A DNA stretch of 30,477 nucleotides from Botryococcus braunii (GCA_002005505.1 MVGU01001845.1:1-30477); one strand, 5' to 3'; shown: positions 8,917 through 19,201, counted from the first letter of the stretch. Notes: generated from the sequence alone by a model not told the origin. Program-made: numbers and translations.

Positions 8917-9786
8917 ATGACCAGACCTCAAACTCGTTCTCAAAGCAAGGTTTCAGAAAGTAATCCCTGTAGTACAGAGACTATGGCAACACCAGCAGGA
9001 GGCAGCACGGCCTCCTCATGAGCTGGGCAGTTAGGACAGACCACTGGAGGCACTGCAGCCCACTCGTATGCATACACGATGAACTCCTCCAATCCCAAGA
9101 TGTCTACGCAGCTGAAGGCTGATCGCACTAATTTCAGGGCCTGGCGTGAAGAGCTGGAGTCCTGCGCAATGCAAATAGGAGCAATGGGAGCGTTGGAGAC
9201 AGCCATGCCTAAGACCGCAGAGAACGCAGCAGTAAAACATTTCATTTTGCAGTCTGTCCCGTCCATGTGGCATGCCGAAGTCAAACAGCGGGGGAGCGCT
9301 TTTGACTTCATTCAGTGGATGGCAGACCGCTGCACCGGAGGGAAGGACAGGGAAATCAACGAGAAGTGGATCAAGGGGCTCAAACAAGGCATGGTAAAGG
9401 GAGAGACAGTGCAAGAATGGTGCCACTGAGTCATCAGTATTGCCGCCTCCCTGGAGGCCAATAACCATCAGCTGAGCGACCGCCAGATCTGCAGGTATAT
9501 GTATAAGGGGCTACCTGTAGTCTTGCAGAACGACGCTTGGGCAATTACCTCCGCCAAGTCAGACCCCTACAACATGCTGGAGACGATCCTCACTGCCATT
9601 GAGAACTTGGAGTACCAGGATATCCCGTTGGCAGAGTCAGTGCAAGTCACAGCATCAGCTGCAGCAGTTATGGCAGCAGCAGCAGCAGCCGTGCCAGCTC
9701 AGGGTGGGATCCCTGGGCCTCCCCAAGGCGCTGGAGCTGCACCGGGCTTGAGCAGCACCAAAAGTGGGAGCTGGAGCACCTGCTGA
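8917..9786 (+). pseudogene. Copia C gag (capsid-like), three-part
   Basis: The start at 8917 is chosen by alignment to gag of copia E: both begin Met-Thr and share a Ser/Thr-rich leader ending SNPKM. Stops TGA at 9019-9021 and TGA at 9427-9429 interrupt a single frame. The second replaces an Arg conserved in D and E (YRMM or SRMI), so it fits CGA to TGA. Recognisable gag stretches are NFRAWREELESC, AVKHFILQSVPS and KWIKGLKQGMVKGETV. The C-terminal part is Ala-rich. The frame is lost near 9786, before the zinc knuckle. Gag would form cytoplasmic virus-like particles. Confidence 0.8.
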
Positions 9787-10488
9787 TGGTCAGGCCCCCT
9801 ATGGCCCTTCTGCTCACAACGCTGGAGGCAGGGGGCGAGGGTCTGGACGTGGCAGGAGGCCAAAGGAGGAACTGGCGTGTCGCTTCTGCAACAGGACGGG
9901 ACATTTCTGGAGGGAGTGACAAGATCTGAAGAGGCTGCAAGCTCTACATGGCACAATGCAAGCTGCAAGTGCGGGCCCAGCTGCGTGGTGGGGCACTGGA
10001 GCTCCTCAGCAACAAGCCAGCTGGTGGGATGCTGGCCAAGCCAGAGGAGGCCCTCCCGTGTCAACCTCACATGCTCCTGGATCTGTGTCCACTATCTTCC
10101 CCTTCTTCCCAGGCTGGCATCTCCCACCACCACCTCCTCCAGGTGCTGGTGAGCCTATGTTCGTTTCGTTGAATGTGCTTACCCCTACGTCTCATGGGGC
10201 TTGCAGTACCTCGTGGCTGATAGATAGTGGGGCATCGGTGCACCTTGTAAATGATCTGTCTTTACTAACCAACCCAGTCATGCATGCCCAACCCCTCCCT
10301 CTTCATTTAGCCACTTCTGACGCCAAAGGAGGGATAGTTGCAACTGGGTCTGTGTGTCTGGTCAATGCCAGACAAGAGGTGTTTTGGCTGCATAATGTGC
10401 AGTGTGTGCCCACTGCACACACTAATATGATTTCTGTCACAGGAGCCATTCAGGATGGAGCATCATTCCTCACTGACAGTGCAGGTGG
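9787..10488 (+). pseudogene. Copia C zinc knuckle and protease, truncated
   Basis: In a different frame from gag, a CCHC zinc knuckle begins at about 9878 (CRFCNRTGHFWRE), but its last Cys is a TGA stop at 9917-9919. The frame then stays open through a Pro-rich linker to an aspartic protease with the active-site motif SWLIDSGASVHLVND (DSGA) near 10217-10261. The domain continues to LTDSAGG, where G1's LTR begins at 10489; the last few codons of the open frame (after Gly-Gly) come from that LTR. Integrase and RT are missing. Confidence 0.82.
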
Positions 10489-10967
10489 TGTCGTAGAATG
10501 CACAAGTTAGAGAGAATTTCCAAGTTGTGAGAGAGAGAGAGAGAAGGCCGGATGGCCGACAAGTTGGACGCTCTTTCCAATTACAAGTAACCCCCACCTC
10601 ACGGAGCTTCCACTCCCTACTTGTGGTCTACCAAGCTTCCAAATTACCTGAGTGCGTGTCTTCCCGTGGCTTACGTCTCTATCCGTTCCTTCCCGTGGTT
10701 CGTGATCGTGTGTTTACGTTCCTCCAATGGTAGCGCACTAGTCCACCAAACCTCTACAATAGTATCTAGAAAATATCCTAGAATCCTACTATGAGAGTAA
10801 CGTCCATAACTATCCAATGGAATTCGACGGCTAGGAAGCCAAGGCTAGACGCTAGGCACGTGCGTACTCGCGTTGCTCGTACGACATGTGCGCCACTTGT
10901 GCGCCTAGGCTAGGGGGTAAGGGAAATGTCCAGAAATGCCGGGAAATCCCTACATTCCATCACATCA
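10489..10967 (-). repeat. Gypsy G1 3' LTR
   Basis: Plus-strand ends are TGTCGTAGAATGC and CCATCACATCA, so the minus strand reads TGATGTG...CTACGACA. The same sequence occurs at 12703-13189 and, truncated, at 18849-19140, differing mainly in GA-repeat length. A pyrimidine run TCCCCCCCTTATTT follows at 10968-10981; this is the minus-strand polypurine tract, confirming the boundary. Confidence 0.88.
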
Positions 10968-11927
10968 TCCCCCCCTTATTTCCTGCATGTCCTCAGCCAC
11001 AGACAGCCACAGACACACATACAGTAGACCACAGTTATAAGGGAATGGTCGTCACCGAACGTTAACGGCCCATCCACCAGCGCCGTTAGACCCTTGCCGA
11101 ATGGGTTACATTAGGGTCCCCGCCTCCAAGTTATTCCCCTATCATCCCAAGCAATTGACTAAAGCGTCCATTTTTTTGTTTTGTTTTTAATTTATTTATT
11201 AGGTGTGCTTTATTCCAGTCCTAAGTACAATACTGTACGATACGATACGACACGGTACGATAATTACGATAAATTACGGCGAACTACGACGAACGTTCGC
11301 CTTATTCCTTTCGAACTATCCAAGTCCGCCTTTATTGACACATCCCTATTTATTACTTATTAAAACAATACAATGCTTGTGACACAACCGATAAACAATC
11401 CGAACAAGATAAATATGACACAGGTGTAGCTCAGTCCACAATGCTTTCCTAAAGTGGCTATCCATACAACACAGTTTCTTTATGATACATTGTCCATACT
11501 GTACACATACTGTACACATAAGGTACACATATAGTACATAGAAAGAAATCCATCCCAAGATGCCAAGTAGTCCATATCCAAGGGTTCCAAGTAGCCCATA
11601 GCCAAGGGTTCCAAGTAGCCCATAGCCAAGGGTTCCAAGTCACCTCTGTACTTCAAGCCCACGTCCCAAGTGCTAGTTAAGCAGACTGCGGTTGCGCGCC
11701 ATGTGTACTTCAACTCCCATCCCTGAATGCAGAACCACGAGTTCAATGCATCGAAGCGGTATGAGGCCTCATGCCACACATACCGAGGTAGGCAACCTAC
11801 CCCGTCCCTTGTCCCAAAGTACACAAGATATACAGTCCCTACCATAGGTCCCGTCCCATGTATTCCCAGACACCAGGTGGGAACTCCACAAGTGGAATGA
11901 GGGGGACAACCGTCCGGAGGGGCCCGT
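10968..11927 (-). other. Gypsy G1 3' region downstream of pol
   Basis: It contains the polypurine tract (10968-10981), a TACGA-rich stretch (about 11235-11300) and tandem 24-bp units at about 11568-11640 (AAGTAGCCCATAGCCAAGGG). A minus-strand open frame of 196 codons (11480-12070) starts inside pol in another frame and crosses these repeats. A longer version occurs in G2. It has no domain I recognise. Confidence 0.6.
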
Positions 11928-12702
11928 TCAAGGGAAGGTGTCGCGCAGTGCCACCTGGTCCCAAATGGGCGGGGCGAGCCCCTGGAGTCTATGATAGGTA
12001 TTAACCAGCCCGGGATGGCCATGGGTCTCGAATGCCTCCTGAGATTCCCATGAGTCCTTTGTGGCCCCATGGCCTGCCCACTTTACAAGGTACTCGAGAA
12101 AGGGTGTGCCATCCTCAAAATGGTAGGAGAACCCATCCTTGTCGTGCAACAGCCGGTGATCGACTAGTGCATCCACTACCCACTCCAGATGAGTGGTGCC
12201 ATCCGCTTTGGTGATGACTTTTGGGGGGCAGTATCCACGCGACTGCGCCTCCTCACGTGTCCAGTATGGCTTCAAATAGCAGACATTTATGCGGGGGTGG
12301 ATGTCCAACCGGTCCGGAAGATCCAGTGTGACGAAGTTAACGTTGTCGGGCGTGACCGCCATGACCCTGAAGGGTCCCACGTGCCTGGGCTGCAGCTTGC
12401 TGAATCTGTTTGAAGTTAGCGTGGGGGCCGCACGGGTTGAAAGGAGGACATAGTCCCCTTCCTGGTAGATGGCCTCCCTCCTATGCCGGTTGGCATAGGC
12501 CGTCTGACGGTCTTGAGCTGCACGCAAACACTTCCTTGCAAGGGTGATTTTGTCTTGCATTTTTCTCATGAAGAGATCAGCCCTATCCACCTTAGTGCCC
12601 TCCATGTGTCCCACCGCAAACGGTATATTTGGATCTTGCCCATATGTTAACCTGAAGGGTGTGGAGTTTAGGGAAGTTTGCCAAGAGTTGTTGTAGGCAA
12701 AT
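11928..12702 (-). pseudogene. Gypsy G1 integrase C-terminus and chromodomain
   Basis: The true coding part runs from FAYNNSWQTSLNSTPFRLTYGQ, at the G2 junction, through YQEGDYVLLSTRAAP and LQPRHVGPFRVMAV to a chromodomain (FLEYLVKWAGHGATKDSWES) and the end DQVALRDTFP. The open frame upstream of 12702 is LTR sequence of G2 read by chance. The catalytic core is absent because G2 separates it. Confidence 0.88.
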
Positions 12703-13189
12703 TGTCGTAGAATGCACAAGTTAGAGAGAATTTCCAAGTTGTGAGAGAGAGAGAGAGAGAGAGACAAGGCCGGATGGCCGACAAGTTGGATGCTCTTTCC
12801 AATTACAAGTAACCCCCACCTCACGGAGCTTCCACTCCCTACTTGTGGTCTACTAAGCTTCCAAATTACCTGAGTGCGTGTCTTCCCGTGGCTTACGTCT
12901 CTATCCGTTCCTTCCCGTGGTTCGTGATCGTGTGTTAACGTTCCTCCAATGGTAGCGCACTAGTCCACCAAACCTCTACAATAGTATCTAGAAAATATCC
13001 TAGAATCCTACTATGAGAGTAACGTCCATAACTATCCAATGGAATTCGACGGCTAGGAAGCCAAGGCTAGACGCTAGGCACGTGCGTACTCGCGTTGCTC
13101 GTACGACATGTGCGCCACATGTGCGCCTAGGCTAGGGGGTAAGGGAAATGTCCAGAAATGCCGGGAAATCCCTACATTCCATCACATCA
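12703..13189 (-). repeat. Gypsy G2 3' LTR
   Basis: It spans 487 bp with the same TG...CA ends as G1's LTR and a longer GA microsatellite near 12743-12764. The polypurine tract follows at 13190-13203 (plus-strand TCCCCCCCTTAATT). The five bases to the left (CAAAT) are the candidate target-site duplication. The other copy cannot be checked because the far end of G2 is truncated. Confidence 0.88.
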
Positions 13190-14112
13190 TCCCCCCCTTA
13201 ATTCCTGCATGTCCTCATGCAGCCACATACACACATACAGACATACAGTAGACCACAATTATAAGGGAATGGTCGTCACCGAACGGCCCATCCACCAGCG
13301 CTGTTAGACCCTTGCCGAATGGGTTACATTAGGGTCCCCGCCTCCAAGTTATTCCCCTATCATCCCAAGCAATTGACTAAAGCGTCCAAATTTTTGTTTT
13401 TTGTTTTGAATTTGTTTATTAGGTGTCCTTTATTCCAGTCCTATGTACAATACTGGGCGATACGATACGACACGGTACGAGAATTACGATAAATTACGGC
13501 GAACTACGACGAACGTTCGCCTTATTCCTTTCGAACTATCCAAGTCCGTCTTTATTGACACATCCCTATTTATTATTTATTAAAACAATACAATGCTTGT
13601 GACACAACCGATAAACAATCCGAACAAGATAAATATGACACAGGTGTAGCTCAGTCCACAATGCTTTCCTAAAGTGGCTATCCATACAACACAGTTTCTT
13701 TATGATACATTGTCCATACTGTACACATACTGTACACATATAGGACATAGAAAGAAATCCATCCCAAGATGCCAAGTAGTCCATATCCAAGGGTTCCAAG
13801 TAACCCATAGCCAAGGGTTTCAAGTCACTTCTGTACTTCAAGCCCACGTCCCAAGTGCTAGTTAAGCAGACTGCGGTTGCGCGCCATGTGTACTTCAATT
13901 CCCATCCCTGAATGCAGAACCCCGAGTTCAATGCATCGAAGCGGTATGAGGCCTCATGCCACACATACCGAGGTAGGCAACCTACCCCGCTCCTCGTCCC
14001 AAAGTACACAAGATATACAGTCCCTACCATAGGTCCCGTCCCATGTATTCCCAGACACCAGGTGGGAACTCCACAAGTGGAATGAGGGGGACAACCGTCC
14101 GGAGGGGCCCGT
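13190..14112 (-). other. Gypsy G2 3' region with long overlapping open frame
   Basis: This is the counterpart of the G1 3' region. A minus-strand frame of 227 codons (13566-14249) starts 137 bp inside pol in another frame and runs through 24-bp tandem units near 13788-13830. It contains repeated Leu-Ala-Met-Gly-Tyr/Leu-Asp-Met-Asp-Tyr-like peptides and is rich in Trp, Cys and Tyr. No domain is recognised. It may be an accessory frame or chance openness of an untranslated region. Confidence 0.5.
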
Positions 14113-16930
14113 TCAAGGGAAGGTGTCGCGCAGCGCCACCTGGTCCCAAATGGGCGGGGCGAGCCCCTGGAGTCTATGATATGTATTAACCAGCCCGGGA
14201 TGGGTCTCGAATGCCTCCAGAGATTCCCATGAGTCCTCTGTGGCCCCATGGCCTGCCCACTTTACAAGGTACTCGAGAAAGGGTGTGCCATCCTCAAAAT
14301 GGTAGGAGAACCCATCCTTGTCGTGCAACAGCCGGTGATCGACTAGTGCATCCACTACCCACTCCAGGTGAGTGGTGCCATCCGCTTTGGTGATGACTTT
14401 TGGGGGGCAGTATCCACGCGACAGCGCCTCCTCACGTGTCCAGTATGGCTTCAAATAGCAGACATTTATGCGGGGGTGGATGTCCAACCGGTCCGGAAGA
14501 TCCAGTGTGACGAAGTTAACGTTATCGGGCGTGACCGCCATGACCCTGAAGGGTCCCACGTGCCTGGGCTGCAGCTTGCTGAATCTGTTTGAAGTTAGCG
14601 TGGGGGCCGCACGGGTTGAAAGGAGGACATAGTCCCCTTCCTGGTAGATGGCCTCCCTCCTATGCCAGTTGGCAAAGGCCGTCTGACGGTCTTGAGCTGC
14701 ACGCAAACACTTCCTTGCAAGGGTGATTTTGTCTTGCATTTTTCTCATGAAGAGATCAGCCCTATCCACCTTAGTGCCCTCCATGTGTCCCACCGCAAAC
14801 GGTATATTTGGATCTTGCCCATATGTTAACCTGAAGGGTGTGGAGTTTAGGGAAGTTTGCCAAGGTCTTACTCTAGAGTTGTTGTAGGCAAATTCCACCA
14901 CTGAAAGGTAATCCTCCCACTCCTTTGGGTTATCCTTGACATAGTGTTTCAGAAAATCTTCCAAGATCCTATTCACCCGTTCCGTTTGACCATCTGATTG
15001 AGGATGATATGCCGTAGTTCGAGCCGGCTTGCACCCCGTCAGACTTAGTGGTGTGTTCATGAAATTATTCACAAACCGAGGATCTCGGTCCGAAACAATT
15101 TCCTCAGGGAAACCGTGATACTTCCATACTTTATCCCTCATCAGAGCAGCAACTTCATAAGCATCTGCATTGGTAGTGGTAGGGGCAAAGTGGGCACATT
15201 TGCTCAACCTGTCAACCACTACCCATATTGCGTTATGCCCGTGTTTGCTTTTAGGCAGTCCCGTGATGAAATCCATTGAGATGCTTTGCCATTTCCTTGT
15301 GGGGATTTGTAAAGGGTGTAAGAGTCCTGCGGGTAACCGGTTTGAGGCCTTCACCCGCTGGCATGAATCACAATACTTCACATACTCCCGCACATCCTCC
15401 GCCATTCCCGGCCACCACCAGTCCCGCTTCACTAGATCATGCATCTTCGCAAAGCCTGGATGACCAACAGAAGGAGGTTCATGCAAAGCTTTCAATATGT
15501 CCTGCCGCAGATTCCTAGCAACTGGACCTTCCTTATCTCGGACTTCATAAAATGCATGCACATATTTTCTTCCCTCCCTTCCAAATTCCCAAACCCCGTC
15601 CGTAAAGTGAACTTTTCTCCTATTTGCCCTTGTTCCCAACCACGAATCATGTGCGTAAGCACCCTTCAACAATTCCAAGAAGGTGTCACACCCGTCAGAC
15701 CCGAGGGTGATGGAGCCCGAGCGGGCCCTCCCGTCCCCATCCATCGAGGTTGCATTGATCCCCTTCCCGGGGTTGGGCTCCGTGGAGACGTTGCGCTGCT
15801 GTTGTCCCTGGAGCTGTCCCTGGAGGACTGGGTTCCTGGACAACGCATCCGCAACGTTAGTCTTTCCAGGCTCCCAAACCCAAAGAATGTTGAACTCCTG
15901 CAACTTCTCAGCCCACCGTGCCCTCCGAGGGCTTAAACCAACCTGTTGCTGAAGAAAAGTGTTACACTTATGGTCTGTGGTGACAGTGACTTGTTTCCCT
16001 AGGACATAACATCTCCATTCAGTCAAGGCATACACTACAGCAAGTAACTCCCTCTCAGTTGCAAAATAGTTCCTTTCTGCACTATTGAGCTTCTTACTGT
16101 AATAAGCAATGACTCGACCTTCCTGCAATAGTACAGCGCCAACCCCAAAATCACTCGCATCACAAATTACCTGGAAGGGTTTACGAAGGTCTGGCAGTGA
16201 TAGTATGGGTGCCTGTATTAATGCATCCTTGAGAGCCGCAAGGGCCTCATCTTGCTCCTTTCCCCAAGTCCAAGAACTTTTGCTACTGGACAGTTTAGTC
16301 AAAGGAGCAGCAAGTGAGCTGAACCCCTGAATAAATTTTCGAAATTAATTTGCAAGCCCCAAAAATCTACGCACGTCGGTGACGTTTTGGGGTGTGGGCC
16401 AATCCTTGACTACCTCCACCTTTTGGGGGTCCACTTTCAGTCCATCCTTGCCAATGATATGCCCGAGGTATTTGAGTTCTGAGCATAAGAATTCACAGTT
16501 GGCAAGTTTTGCAAATAATTCCTTTTCCCGAAGGCGTTGGAACACCTTCCGAAGATGAGCATAATGCTCCTCTTCATCCCGACTGAAATTTAGAACATCG
16601 TCAAGGTACACTACCAGAAACCCTTCCCTTATGAAATCATGAAAGATTTCATTCATTAGGCGTTGAAAGGTAGCGGGGGCGTTGGTGAGTCCAAAAGGAA
16701 GCACTAAGAACTCATACAGCCCAAAGGGTGTACGAAACGCTGTTTTAGGAATGTCTTCCACCTTTAGCCTTACTTGATGACAACCACTGAGGAGGTCCAG
16801 ACTTGAGAAAATCTTAGCGCCTTTAAGTTTATCAAGCAAGTCGTCTATGCGAGGGAGAGGGTACCTATCATGAATGGTGATTTTATTTAATGCCCTGTAG
16901 TCTATAACCATTCGGTATGTCGCCCTCCTT
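14113..16930 (-). pseudogene. Gypsy G2 pol: RT, RNase H, integrase, chromodomain
   Basis: A single frame runs from the RT start region near 16911 to 14113. RT shows SSLDLLSG and the YLDD catalytic motif (16597-16608). A TAA at 16345-16347 replaces the expected Tyr in GLAN-stop-FRKFIQG. RNase H (CDASDFGVGAVLLQEG, TERELLAVVYAL, TTDHKC), the H2C2 domain (HEPPSVGHPGF, CDSCQRVKA), the integrase D,D,E (MDFITGLP, VSDRDPRF, QTERVNRILEDF) and a chromodomain (FLEYLVKWAGHGATEDSWES) follow. A frameshift near 16925 separates VRKEG from YRMVIDYRALN. One stop and one frameshift make it one of the better preserved pol genes here. Confidence 0.9.
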
Positions 16931-16985
16931 CCTCACAAACAAGACCGGTGAAGGAGATGGTGAACATGAGGGGCGTATGTGTCCC

Positions 16986-17477
16986 TTAGAAAGTCCTCTT
17001 GTTATACCTCAAACCTTGCAAAACTTTTTCCCGGACAAAAGAGTGTGTGGCCCCGGTGTCCATTAAAGCTTTACATTGTTGTCCCCTTGCCATGACAGGA
17101 AATGTGAGGTTAAGAGGTGCAGCACTTGACGTTGAACCCAACTGACAAGATGCTTTGGGTGCTCCGTAAGCTAAAACAAAGGAAAAAGGAAATGTACATT
17201 GCTGCCCTTGAAAAGAAAAGCATTCCCCTTTTGAGCCCCTAGCAAGAATTTTCAGGTTTGCGCGAGAGCGTAACCGCAAAAAGAAACTCCTACTTTTCCA
17301 CACCTTCTGGCCTATCACAAAGCATGCACTGACTTGTGAATTTTCTTTTCGTTCAGCAAGAAAAGATTCAATACAAGTCTCAGCTTTGTGTTTGCCAGGA
17401 ACAATCAGAGGTGTATTCCAATTTCCCAAGGACTTCTGAACAAGAAAAGTTAAATATGAAAAACAAATTTCATTCAT
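16986..17477 (-). pseudogene. Gypsy G2 protease region, 3'-deleted
   Basis: The first codon follows the gag stop by two bases (TAA TC ATG), in a different frame from gag. Residues ~135-155 carry the retroviral aspartic protease signature (ALMDTGATHSFV, with DTGA). The usual remainder of protease and the RT N-terminus, normally a couple of hundred residues, is missing. Only about 60 bp separate the protease stop from the RT motif SPVLFVRK, so an internal deletion is inferred. Confidence 0.75.
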
Positions 17478-17479
17478 GA

Positions 17480-18730
17480 TTAATCTTGTTTAGGGCCCTT
17501 GCCCTTTCCTTTCCCTTTCCAATGTTTTCCCTTGTTAAATCCCTTACGCCCAATGTGTGAGGGAGGTGAAACACCTTGCAGTGGTGCTGCCACTGGTTGA
17601 TTGTTTCCTTGCCTCGGATAGAATCCAGGCTGAAAATTTGATGGGGTGTGCCCACTAGCTTGAGCTTTGGCAGCTAGATATTGCTTTTTAGCAACACACT
17701 GCCATGACTCGTGGCCAAGTTTATGACAAAAATAGCATTCCCTATCCTTTGGAATAGAGGTTCTGGAATCAATTTTTCTCCCGGACCCAAAAGGGGGTGC
17801 TCCCACCAAACCCAAGGAAGGTGGTGCAGGGGGCTGTTGTTCCACCACTCCTGCTGCCACTTGAGGTGTCTGGGTGTAGACCCTCTTCCTCTTGGGTCCC
17901 TGTGCATCCACATATGTGCTTTTGAGACTTGCCTCATATTTAACAACATAAGTGCAAATGTCTTCCAGATCAGTGAAAGGACTGCCTGTTGCAGGGTTCA
18001 CAGTGCATGCAAGTTTGAGAGGAGTATTAAGACCCTTGATAAAAAGATGTAACTGGCCTTGCATGGCTATTTGATAGTCAACCTCTACATCTGCTAAGAG
18101 AGACATAAATCTTTCAATATATCTCTCGACAGTCTCATTTCCTTGAAAGACTTTGTCTAATTTTGCCCTGGCAATGGCCACTGTGTCTGTGGAATCATAT
18201 CTTTTAACCATAAAAGTTTTAAAATCCTTCCATTCCAATGTATGCTCATGTATCCCTTCCTTTTCTAGTTTCCTTACATGTGTGTCCCAAACTTTTGTGG
18301 GTCTTTCTTCCATCAATTGCACTCCCAAGGCCACCCACTTTCCTGCAGGCACATTGGTTAGTTTTGCACAGCCTTCCAACTTCCTTGCAGAATACCAAAA
18401 AGATCCCCTCTAGAGGAAGATCTTTCCCGAAAACAAAGAAGGAGGAGTTGCTCTTACTTGTCCACTAGGGCGAGGAGTCCCCTCCACCCCATCCCCTCCA
18501 ACTTGCCTTTCGGCAAGAAGCTGTTCCTTAAATTCCAAAAAAAACTGCTCCTTTATTTCCTTGGTCAACTTGATCTTCTTTGTCTTTGGTGTGGACGGAG
18601 CGGGCGACGGATCGCGAGATGCCCCCTCCATCAAGTCCTCTACCAGCTCCCCTGAGCTTTCCAACGCTTCCAAAAATTCTCTTTCTTCCGAAGAAAGGTT
18701 TTTAAACTTCCCAGAAGAGGGCGGTGACAT
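17480..18730 (-). pseudogene. Gypsy G2 gag with in-frame amber codon
   Basis: The start is the Met at 18730. The N-terminal ~106 codons (Ser/Glu/Lys-rich, coiled-coil-like EEREFLEALESS and EFKEQLLAERQ) end at TAG 18410-18412. The same frame continues at once (RGSFWYSARKLEGC) into a gypsy gag core (VWDTHVRKLEKEG, ETVERYIERFMSLL, LHLFIKGLN). A CCHC zinc knuckle (CYFCHKLGHESWQC) and a Lys/Gly-rich tail end at 17480. The amber codon is most simply a nonsense mutation; readthrough is possible but unsupported. Confidence 0.85.
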
Positions 18731-18848
18731 CTACGGCCCACATATGAGAGTTAGGACCTTCCATCGAACGATCTCCCTCCTACGACTTTCCTCCTTCCAC
18801 CACGCGAAAGACTTGCAGAGAACAATTCGGCATCTCGCCGATACTAGA
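18731..18848 (-). other. Gypsy G2 leader with presumed primer-binding site
   Basis: This is the ~118-nt stretch between 5' LTR and gag. The primer-binding site should begin directly at 18848 on the minus strand (TCTAGTATCGGCGAGATGCC). It does not start with the usual TGG, and I cannot assign a tRNA. Confidence 0.5.
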
Positions 18849-19140
18849 TGTCGTAGAATGCACAAGTTAGAGAGAATTTCCAAGTTGTGAGAGAGAGAGA
18901 GAGAGAAGGCCGGATGGCCGACAAGTTGGACGCTCTTTCCAATTACAAGTAACCCCCACCTCTTGGAGCTTCCACTCCCTACTTGTGGTCTACCAAGCTT
19001 CCAAATTACCTGAGTGCGTGTATTCCCGTGGCTTACGTCTCTATCCGTTCCTTCCCGTGGTTCGTGATCGTGTGTTCACGTTCCTCCAATGGTAGCGCAC
19101 TAGTCCACCAAACCTCTACAATAGTATCTAGAAAATATCC
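18849..19140 (-). repeat. Gypsy G2 5' LTR, truncated
   Basis: It matches 12703-12993 of the 3' LTR with a shorter GA tract and about six substitutions by eye. It stops after AGAAAATATCC, whereas the complete LTRs continue TAGAATCC. About 195 bp, including the U3 promoter end, are missing, so G2 would lack its own promoter. Confidence 0.85.
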
Positions 19141-19201
19141 TCAAAAGTTTTCGGTTAGTTAGCGAGATTCAGTCGGGCTGCGGGGTTATTGTAAACTTCT
19201 G
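19141..19201. other. Orphan 61-bp segment between G2 and D
   Basis: This piece matches neither the G LTR nor the D LTR. It separates the broken end of G2 from the inferred 3' end of D's LTR. It may be the remnant of the locus into which D inserted. Confidence 0.5.

Larger units (their letters stand above)
7804..10488 (+). mobile_element. Copia element C, inserted in B and cut by G1
   Basis: In order: a 701-bp 5' LTR, a half-tRNA-type primer-binding site, a ~380-nt leader, gag and the start of protease. The left edge TGTTGAGTT matches the left edge of copia E. The right edge at 10488 falls in the region after protease and joins the LTR of gypsy G1; copia E continues past the equivalent point with coding sequence. 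Candidate target-site duplications are CTCGG left of C and GGTGG left of G1. Gag has three TGA stops and one frameshift. Confidence 0.85.
10489..12702 (-). mobile_element. Gypsy element G1 (3' portion), inserted in C and cut by G2
   Basis: It consists of a 479-bp 3' LTR, a polypurine tract, a ~960-bp 3' region and the last ~250 codons of pol, all on the minus strand. It is nearly identical to the matching part of G2, with small indels. These include 12 nt missing from integrase near 12684, 6 extra nt near the chromodomain end, and one extra 24-bp repeat unit. The right edge at 12702 sits inside the integrase reading frame (FAYNNS) and abuts G2's LTR. Confidence 0.85.
12703..19140 (-). mobile_element. 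Gypsy element G2 (chromovirus), nearly full structure
   Basis: Minus-strand order: truncated 5' LTR (19140-18849), short leader, gag, protease, RT, RNase H, integrase, chromodomain, long 3' region, polypurine tract and complete 3' LTR (13189-12703). Defects are an amber codon in gag, loss of several hundred bases between protease and RT, a frameshift at the start of RT, a TAA at the end of RT, and loss of the U3 part of the 5' LTR. Its left end lies inside the integrase frame of the related copy G1. Confidence 0.88.

Noticed and set aside
9031..9468. Opposite-strand open frames over copia gag (and similar ones elsewhere)
   Set aside because: They are shadows of the gag coding strand without recognisable domains.
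11480..12070. Envelope gene downstream of gypsy pol
   Set aside because: There is no clear signal peptide, transmembrane pattern or cleavage site; the protein is only an unrecognised open frame.
12703..12824. Extension of the G1 integrase frame into 12703-12824
   Set aside because: This part is LTR sequence of G2 read through by chance; homology to G2 pol stops at 12702.
17470..17485. Stop-restart coupling (TAA TC ATG) between gypsy G2 gag and protease
   Set aside because: Only one copy of this region is present and the element is decayed, so the arrangement may be accidental.
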